Assembly (NCBI GenBank): GCA_903915565.1
Contig: CAIWTG010000227.1
Location: 1 to 17,923 of the forward strand
DNA length: 17,923 nt
Reading direction: 5' to 3'
From: an uncultured Chloroflexota bacterium
Lineage (GTDB): Bacteria > Chloroflexota > Dehalococcoidia > Dehalococcoidales > RBG-16-60-22
The position numbers and the translations under genes are program-made. Of this stretch, positions 13,314-17,923 are shown one piece after another (position 1 is the first letter of the stretch; each line of letters opens with the position of its first letter). The notes under the pieces were generated by a model. The model saw only the letters and a program-made list of their open reading frames with translations. It was not told the DNA's origin and made no database searches.

Positions 13314-14249
13314 TTAAACTTTAGAAGCCGTACCGAGGAAGTTATCAACCTGCTGAATGGCGTCTTTAACAATTGCCACAGTTTTGGCTAAATAAGGCTG
13401 TTCATCCGCCGCCAGCGTTAGTTCTTTTACTTCAATAATGCCGCCGCTGCCTAACTCCAGCGGCACGCCCATACTGATATCGCGTTGCCCGTATTCTCCC
13501 TGCAGTATCGCTGAACTCGGGATTATTTCATGTGTATTGTTAATGATGGCGTGAACGATATCTCTGACACCGTAGGCAGAAGTAGCGCCGGCAGTGCGGC
13601 CGGTTTTCAGTTCTTCAAAACGGTGCAGGACTTCCCCTATCTGGGTGCGTATATTTTGTTTGGTGTTATTATCGATGTTCAGCGGCTTGCCTTTGACCAG
13701 CACCGAACTGAATAGGGGTACCTGGCTTTCACCATGTTCGCCGATGACATAGCCGGCCACGTCATGGAAGACAAGGCCGTAGGTTTGGGCGATTATCTGG
13801 CGGAAGCGCAGCGTATCGTTGGACGCATAGCCGATGATTTTCGAACGGTCGAAGCCCGTGCGCCGGTACATCAAATAGTTAAGGGGGTCGATGGGGTTGG
13901 TGGTGGTTATAACGATAGCCGAGGGCGCGAAAATCTTGATATTGTCTGCAATCTCCCGGATAATCGGCATGTTTTTGGGCAGCATCTCCATGCGGGAATT
14001 AATGAACCCCTGCGCCGCGCCGGCGGCAACAATAACGATATTCGAGTCCTTCATGTCGCCCATATCTCCCGCCCGCACATTCACGCCTTCTTCAGCCGCC
14101 GCTGTGTTGGCATCCATCGCCAGTTGAGCCACGATATTAGGTTTAGGCGGGTCGATTAGGACAATTTCGTTAGCTAACCCCCTGAAAGCCAGGGATAAAG
14201 CAACATTGGAGCCGACGTAGCCTGCCGCTCCGATAATGCTGATTTTCAT
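13314..14249 (-). CDS. Lactate/malate dehydrogenase family protein, copy A
   Basis: A 311-residue paralog of copy B, colinear throughout. The Rossmann motif is GAAGYVG (7-13), with D33 for NAD. Catalytic R86, N118, D145, R148 and H172 (GEHGE) are all present. The specificity loop reads GAAQGFINSR (77-86): glutamine (Q80) sits where lactate dehydrogenases carry Gln102, but the usual K-P-G that follows is missing, so a 2-hydroxyacid other than malate is more likely than malate itself. The start is secure: ATG with GGAGGTGA (14263-14256) at ideal spacing. It is the first gene of the minus-strand cluster, divergent from the Mg ATPase across a 262-nt region rich in repeats. A role in lactate, malate or another hydroxyacid conversion is inferred from fold only. 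Confidence 0.9.
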   Translation of the reverse strand: MKISIIGAAGYVGSNVALSLAFRGLANEIVLIDPPKPNIVAQLAMDANTAAAEEGVNVRAGDMGDMKDSNIVIVAAGAAQGFINSRMEMLPKNMPIIREIADNIKIFAPSAIVITTTNPIDPLNYLMYRRTGFDRSKIIGYASNDTLRFRQIIAQTYGLVFHDVAGYVIGEHGESQVPLFSSVLVKGKPLNIDNNTKQNIRTQIGEVLHRFEELKTGRTAGATSAYGVRDIVHAIINNTHEIIPSSAILQGEYGQRDISMGVPLELGSGGIIEVKELTLAADEQPYLAKTVAIVKDAIQQVDNFLGTASKV

Positions 14250-14280
14250 ATATTCTCACCTCCGTTCAACCGTCAACCTC

Positions 14281-14368
14281 TAACTTAATTATTGTCACAG
14301 ATTGCATGGCTATACAATAGCCTTACTCCCTTTATAAATGTAACTTAATGGGCTATTTCTGTCTGTGA
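14281..14368. repeat. Inverted and direct repeats in the divergent control region
   Basis: Between the divergent dehydrogenase and Mg-ATPase genes lie a perfect inverted repeat GGCTAT-ACA-ATAGCC (14308-14322), a direct repeat TAACTTAAT exactly 60 bp apart (14281-14289 and 14341-14349), and TCACAGA (14295-14301) matched by TCTGTGA (14362-14368). GGCTAT also recurs at 14351-14356. Such spacing could hold regulator sites for copy A; no known motif is recognised. Confidence 0.45.
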
Positions 14369-14448
14369 TATTAGTCCCTACAGGGCATGCCAGGGCTTCT
14401 TTGTCGCGCCGGTTAGCTCGGTATATTCATCTTTACTTTGTTTTTTAC

Positions 14449-14477
14449 TTGCCGTAGAACAAGCATTCGTATAAAAT
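14449..14477 (+). promoter_or_regulatory. Promoter of the Mg-transporting ATPase gene
   Basis: TTGCCG (14449-14454) and TAAAAT (14472-14477) are separated by 17 nt, predicting a start near 14484 and a leader of about 28 nt. The Shine-Dalgarno is AAAGGA (14495-14500), somewhat far from the ATG at 14512. Confidence 0.45.
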
Positions 14478-14511
14478 AATCAGAGTAATATAAAAAAGGA
14501 TTACGATAAAA

Positions 14512-17166
14512 ATGCGTAATCAAAAGAAACAAAATTCAACGGCCTCCTCAAACTTGATAAATACCGAAGAAATGCTAACGTTGCCGGCGGAAGATATCGT
14601 TAGCCGGCTCGGCACTTCTATTACCGCGGGGCTCTCTCCAGAAGAAGTAACCGAGCGTCAGGAACAATACGGCTCTAACGAGGTCGCTAAATCAGGCAAA
14701 CGGCCGGTAATTATCGGGTTTTTATCCCATTTCTGGAGTCCCGTAACGATAATCCTTATCATCGCCGCCATTGTATCCGGAGTACTGGGAAACCCCATTA
14801 ATACGGCGATTATCCTTTCCATCGTCATGGTTAGCGTTATTCTGGATTTTACCCAGGAATACCGGGCAGGAAAAGCCGCCGAAGCTTTGCGGAAAAGGGT
14901 TGCCACGACGGCCACCGTGCTCCGGGGCGGTGTTAAACAGGATATCGATGTCACCCTCCTGGTACCGGGAGATGTCATAACTTTATCGGCCGGGGACATT
15001 GTGCCCGCCGACTCCAGGATTATCAGCGCCAGAGATTTCTTCGTCGACCAGTCCGCCTTGACTGGCGAATCTTTTCCTCTAGAAAAAACCGCCGACCTGG
15101 TGAGTAAAGCCGATGTAAAAGTGACGGCTAATTGGCAAAACTATATTTTCATGGGCACTTCCGTAACCAACGGCACCGCAACCGCCGTCATCACGCGTAC
15201 AGGCAATGCTACCGAGTACGGAGAAATTGTTCGGGAAAGTGCCGAGAAAAAACCGCCGACTGAATTTGAAGGTGGGTTGCGGCGGTTCGGTTACCTTATC
15301 ATGCAGGTAACCTTCGCCCTGGTTATCTTCGTGTTTTTTATCAACGCCCTGCTCAAGCGGGATATCATGGAATCTCTATTGTTTTCCGTGGCTTTAGCTG
15401 TTGGGCTTACACCCGGCCTTCTCCCCATGATACTCTCCATTAACCTCGCCCGGGGCGCTGCCGCCATGTCTAAAAAAGGCGTTATCGTGAAACGTCTGGC
15501 TTCCATTCAGAATTTCGGCAGTATGGACGTTCTTTGCGCCGACAAGACTGGAACATTGACAGAAAATCGGGTTACCTTGATATTGCACGTGGATTTTGAC
15601 GGCAAAGAAAACGAAAAAGTTTTTATCTATTCAGTGCTGAACAGCCGCTACCAGACGGGCTTAAGAAACGCCCTTGATGAAGCCATATTAAGGTTCAGGG
15701 ACACTAATACCGACCAATATAAGAGAATTGACGAAATACCATTCGATTTTATCAGGCGGCGGCTCTCGGTGGTGGTGGAAGAAAAAGGGGTAACCACCCT
15801 CATTACAAAGGGTGCGCCCGAAGAAATTGCCGAAGTCATTTCCCAATATGAACTCAATGGCGAAGTCCATGAAATTACCGCCGACGTTAGGGAAAGAATT
15901 GGACAGAAATACCGCGACTTAAGTTCACAGGGATTCCGTGTCCTTGGCGTCTGCTACCGGAAAATGAAAGAAAATAAAACAACATTCAACATTGCTGACG
16001 AGAAAGACATGATCTTTTTAGGATTCATCGCGTTTATGGACCCGTTAAAAGAATCTGCCCGTGAGTCCCTGGAGTTGCTTAGGCAACACGGTATCAAGCT
16101 CAAGATTCTTACCGGAGATAACGAAATTGTAGCCGGTCAAATCTGCCAGGCACTGGGCTTCCGGACTTTCCAGGTCAGCCGCAGTCGAAGGCTTGACGAT
16201 TCGACAGGTTTTGTCCGGACGATTGAAGTGCAGCCGATTAATATTGTCCCCAGCAGTGAAATTCAGGATATGAATGATGATGCCCTGGCGAGGGTTGTGG
16301 AAACGGCGGACATTTTTACGCGGGTAAATCCGGCGCAAAAAAACCGCATTATGAACGCGCTGAAGGCTAACGGCCACGTCGTTGGCTTTATCGGTGACGG
16401 CATTAACGATACGCCTTCCATGAAGGTGGCGGATGTCAGTATTTCTGTGACCAATGCCGTTGACATCGCCAAAGAATCCGCCGATATCATTCTTCTCCAG
16501 AACGACCTCAAGGTTGTCAGCGATGGCGTAATCGAGGGACGGAAGACCTTCGGCAACACGATGAAATACATCATGATGGCGATTAGCTCTAACTTTGGCA
16601 ATATGTTCAGTGCCGCCGGCGCATCGCTCTTCTTAAGTTTCCTCCCCATGCTGCCGATACAGTTACTGTTAAATAACCTGCTTTATTCCTTTGCCCAGTT
16701 GGCTTTGCCTTCGGATAACGTCGACCAGAGTTATATTCAAAAACCCCGCCGGATACAAACGTCTTTCATCAGGAACTTTATGCTGATTTTCGGGCCGGTC
16801 AGTTCAATCTTCGATTTCTTGACTTTCGGCGTAATGATATGGGGTTTTCATGCCTCGCAGTCTTTGTTCCAGACCGCGTGGTTTGTGGAATCGTTATTCA
16901 CCCAGACGCTGGTTATCTTTGTAATTAGGACCGAGGGAGTTCCGTTCTGGAAGAGTAAGCCTAACCTGCTGCTGGTATTAAACATCTTCATTATTCTGGC
17001 TATTTCGCTGGCTCTGCCTTATACGATAATTGGCGACTTCTTCAGCTTCGTGCCGTTGCCATTAACATTCTTACTGGTGCTGGTAGCTTTCATCATCGTC
17101 TACCTGTTCCTGGTGGAGCTTATGAAGAGGTGGTTTTACCGGACAAATCGTCTCAGTGGCGGATAG
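14512..17166 (+). CDS. mgtA: Magnesium-translocating P-type ATPase (MgtA class)
   Basis: An 884-residue P3B-type ATPase, near the usual MgtA length. It has an N-terminal cation-ATPase domain, the actuator motif TGES (184-187), phosphorylation site DKTGTLT with D344, the nucleotide-binding KGAPE (433-437), TGD (534-536), and the hinge GDGINDT (628-634). Its C-terminal half closely follows MgtA/MgtB, including DNVD (735-738), FGPVSSIFD (760-768) and the RT-x2-VPF segment (806-811). It should import Mg2+ at the membrane using ATP. Two oddities: the M4 motif, usually PE-x-LP, reads PGLLP (301-305), losing the glutamate; and a segment of about 30 residues rich in polar residues (about 552-583) lies between TGD and the hinge region and looks longer than in MgtA. 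It is convergent with a CorA gene, 24 nt between stops, so the two form a Mg2+ locus. Confidence 0.92.
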   Translation: MRNQKKQNSTASSNLINTEEMLTLPAEDIVSRLGTSITAGLSPEEVTERQEQYGSNEVAKSGKRPVIIGFLSHFWSPVTIILIIAAIVSGVLGNPINTAIILSIVMVSVILDFTQEYRAGKAAEALRKRVATTATVLRGGVKQDIDVTLLVPGDVITLSAGDIVPADSRIISARDFFVDQSALTGESFPLEKTADLVSKADVKVTANWQNYIFMGTSVTNGTATAVITRTGNATEYGEIVRESAEKKPPTEFEGGLRRFGYLIMQVTFALVIFVFFINALLKRDIMESLLFSVALAVGLTPGLLPMILSINLARGAAAMSKKGVIVKRLASIQNFGSMDVLCADKTGTLTENRVTLILHVDFDGKENEKVFIYSVLNSRYQTGLRNALDEAILRFRDTNTDQYKRIDEIPFDFIRRRLSVVVEEKGVTTLITKGAPEEIAEVISQYELNGEVHEITADVRERIGQKYRDLSSQGFRVLGVCYRKMKENKTTFNIADEKDMIFLGFIAFMDPLKESARESLELLRQHGIKLKILTGDNEIVAGQICQALGFRTFQVSRSRRLDDSTGFVRTIEVQPINIVPSSEIQDMNDDALARVVETADIFTRVNPAQKNRIMNALKANGHVVGFIGDGINDTPSMKVADVSISVTNAVDIAKESADIILLQNDLKVVSDGVIEGRKTFGNTMKYIMMAISSNFGNMFSAAGASLFLSFLPMLPIQLLLNNLLYSFAQLALPSDNVDQSYIQKPRRIQTSFIRNFMLIFGPVSSIFDFLTFGVMIWGFHASQSLFQTAWFVESLFTQTLVIFVIRTEGVPFWKSKPNLLLVLNIFIILAISLALPYTIIGDFFSFVPLPLTFLLVLVAFIIVYLFLVELMKRWFYRTNRLSGG

Positions 17167-17190
17167 AAAGAATTAAAGATACCGGGCGAT

Positions 17191-17923
17191 TTACAGCATC
17201 CTCCTGCGGCGGAGAAAATACAGCAGCCCCAACGCAATGGCGAGCATTACTCCCAGTAATACATAAAATACCGTGGGGCTGGTATCTAAGCCGCCCGGCA
17301 GGACGATATGCATACTGAAAAGACCGGTGACGAGTAAAAAGGGCAGCCCGATAATTCCCAGGACCGCCAGGATACGCATCACCCGGTTGGCGCGGTAGTC
17401 GCTTAAAATATAGTCCGCATCTTTATATACATCGATAACTTCGCGGAATTCATCCAGCGTGTCGGCTATCTTGTTCATATGGTCTAATAGGTCGTTGAAA
17501 TAGAGCGTTAAATTGGTCTGTGAAAACCGCCCCAGCCTTTTCCCCAAATCAATGAAGAGCGCCCGGGTCGGGAACATAACGCGCCGCTGGGTGATGATGT
17601 CACGCTGCAAAATACTAATATCTTTGCCGGCTTCAATTTCGTCGTTGAAAACGTTGTCCTCGATATCCTCCATCAGGCTCAAGATAGTGTTCAATACCGG
17701 GAAATAGGAATCGATGGCTCGGTCCAGGATACGATATAACAAATAGCCAGAACCCTGGGTCATGTATTCTTTACGAGATTCCTCACTAAGCTCGCACTGC
17801 CTAAAAAGCGCATCCAGCGATTTTAATTCGCCGGGGCGCAATGTGATTAGATATTTTTCGCCCACAAACGCCGACCATTGTTTGCGCGTACTCAAACGCT
17901 TCGTCTTATCGTATACCGGCAGA
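17191..17923 (-). CDS. CorA-family divalent cation channel (partial, N-terminus beyond window)
   Basis: The frame runs open to the right edge (nine further in-frame residues, LPVYDKTKR, precede the first possible TTG start at 17895), so the gene is cut and its true start lies outside. About 240 residues are visible: the end of the CorA alpha/beta cytoplasmic domain, the long stalk helices (MEDIEDNVFNDEIEAGKDIS region), and two C-terminal membrane helices followed by a basic tail (RRRRML), as in CorA. The signature at the end of the first helix is GLFSMHIVLPGG rather than the family's GMN followed by MP or similar; the Asn is replaced by His and the Gly by Ser. CorA-type proteins carry Mg2+, Co2+ or Zn2+, and the altered signature makes transport function or ion choice uncertain. 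The neighbouring mgtA-like gene supports a role with magnesium. Confidence 0.88.
   Translation of the reverse strand, partial: LPVYDKTKRLSTRKQWSAFVGEKYLITLRPGELKSLDALFRQCELSEESRKEYMTQGSGYLLYRILDRAIDSYFPVLNTILSLMEDIEDNVFNDEIEAGKDISILQRDIITQRRVMFPTRALFIDLGKRLGRFSQTNLTLYFNDLLDHMNKIADTLDEFREVIDVYKDADYILSDYRANRVMRILAVLGIIGLPFLLVTGLFSMHIVLPGGLDTSPTVFYVLLGVMLAIALGLLYFLRRRRML

Noticed and set aside
13734..14159. Plus-strand 141-codon frame opposite dehydrogenase copy A
   Set aside because: Antisense shadow of a conserved gene, without a ribosome-binding site or known domain.
14478..14511. Magnesium riboswitch in front of the Mg-ATPase gene
   Set aside because: The predicted leader of about 28 nt is far too short for an M-box or mgtA-type leader, and no such structure is visible further upstream.
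17167..17190. Bidirectional terminator between the Mg-ATPase and CorA genes
   Set aside because: The 24-nt gap has no inverted repeat or T-tract; only a 4-bp stem inside the CorA end was found.
1..17923. tRNA genes, CRISPR repeats, insertion sequences or phage genes
   Set aside because: None was seen on either strand: no regularly spaced repeats, transposase or integrase motifs, or tRNA-like cloverleaf.

Overview
The window is a stretch of bacterial chromosome with 13 convincing protein genes (one cut by the right edge) and one possible 12-codon leader ORF. I saw no rRNA, tRNA, CRISPR array, transposase or phage gene. The gene set suggests a strictly anaerobic Chloroflexota bacterium, probably of the Dehalococcoidia: an MmpL-type RND exporter, a TMADH/dienoyl-CoA-reductase-like flavoprotein with an iron-sulfur cluster, tandem zinc alcohol dehydrogenases, an MgtA/CorA magnesium pair, and the small two-ribbon zinc protein. 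This placement rests on recalled family resemblance, not a search. Most starts have good Shine-Dalgarno sites and TATAAT-like -10 boxes are frequent. Starts are ATG except TTG (468) and GTG (12252, 13233).

Left part (1-5657): an AT-rich intergenic stretch ends in a promoter, a 12-codon ORF and an intrinsic terminator placed just before an MFS transporter gene, an arrangement that looks like an attenuator. Convergent to it is an MMPL/RND exporter whose best promoter would give an almost leaderless mRNA. Behind that, on the same strand, lies a zinc-ribbon plus coiled-coil repeat protein of unknown function.

Centre (5658-10063): a divergent promoter region drives two tandem paralogous zinc alcohol dehydrogenases on the plus strand. 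Facing them on the minus strand are a bicupin, a two-zinc-ribbon protein and a small CxxC orphan. Inverted repeats surround these minus-strand genes. Two of the repeats pair the 5' region with the ribosome-binding site and start codon.

Right-centre (10180-14249): a minus-strand cluster of two tandem lactate/malate-dehydrogenase-like paralogs and a 690-residue FMN/4Fe-4S/FAD oxidoreductase, followed by the bicupin. Both dehydrogenases keep the catalytic residues but have unusual substrate-specificity loops, and the flavoenzyme lacks the usual active-site histidines. Together they could act on a 2-hydroxy/2-oxo acid or an enoate that cannot be named from sequence. This is the most plausible undescribed metabolic module here.

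Right end (14512-17923): a magnesium P-type ATPase (MgtA class) convergent with a CorA-family channel. Both depart from the family at a signature position: PGLLP in place of PE-x-LP in the ATPase, and SMH in place of GMN in the channel.
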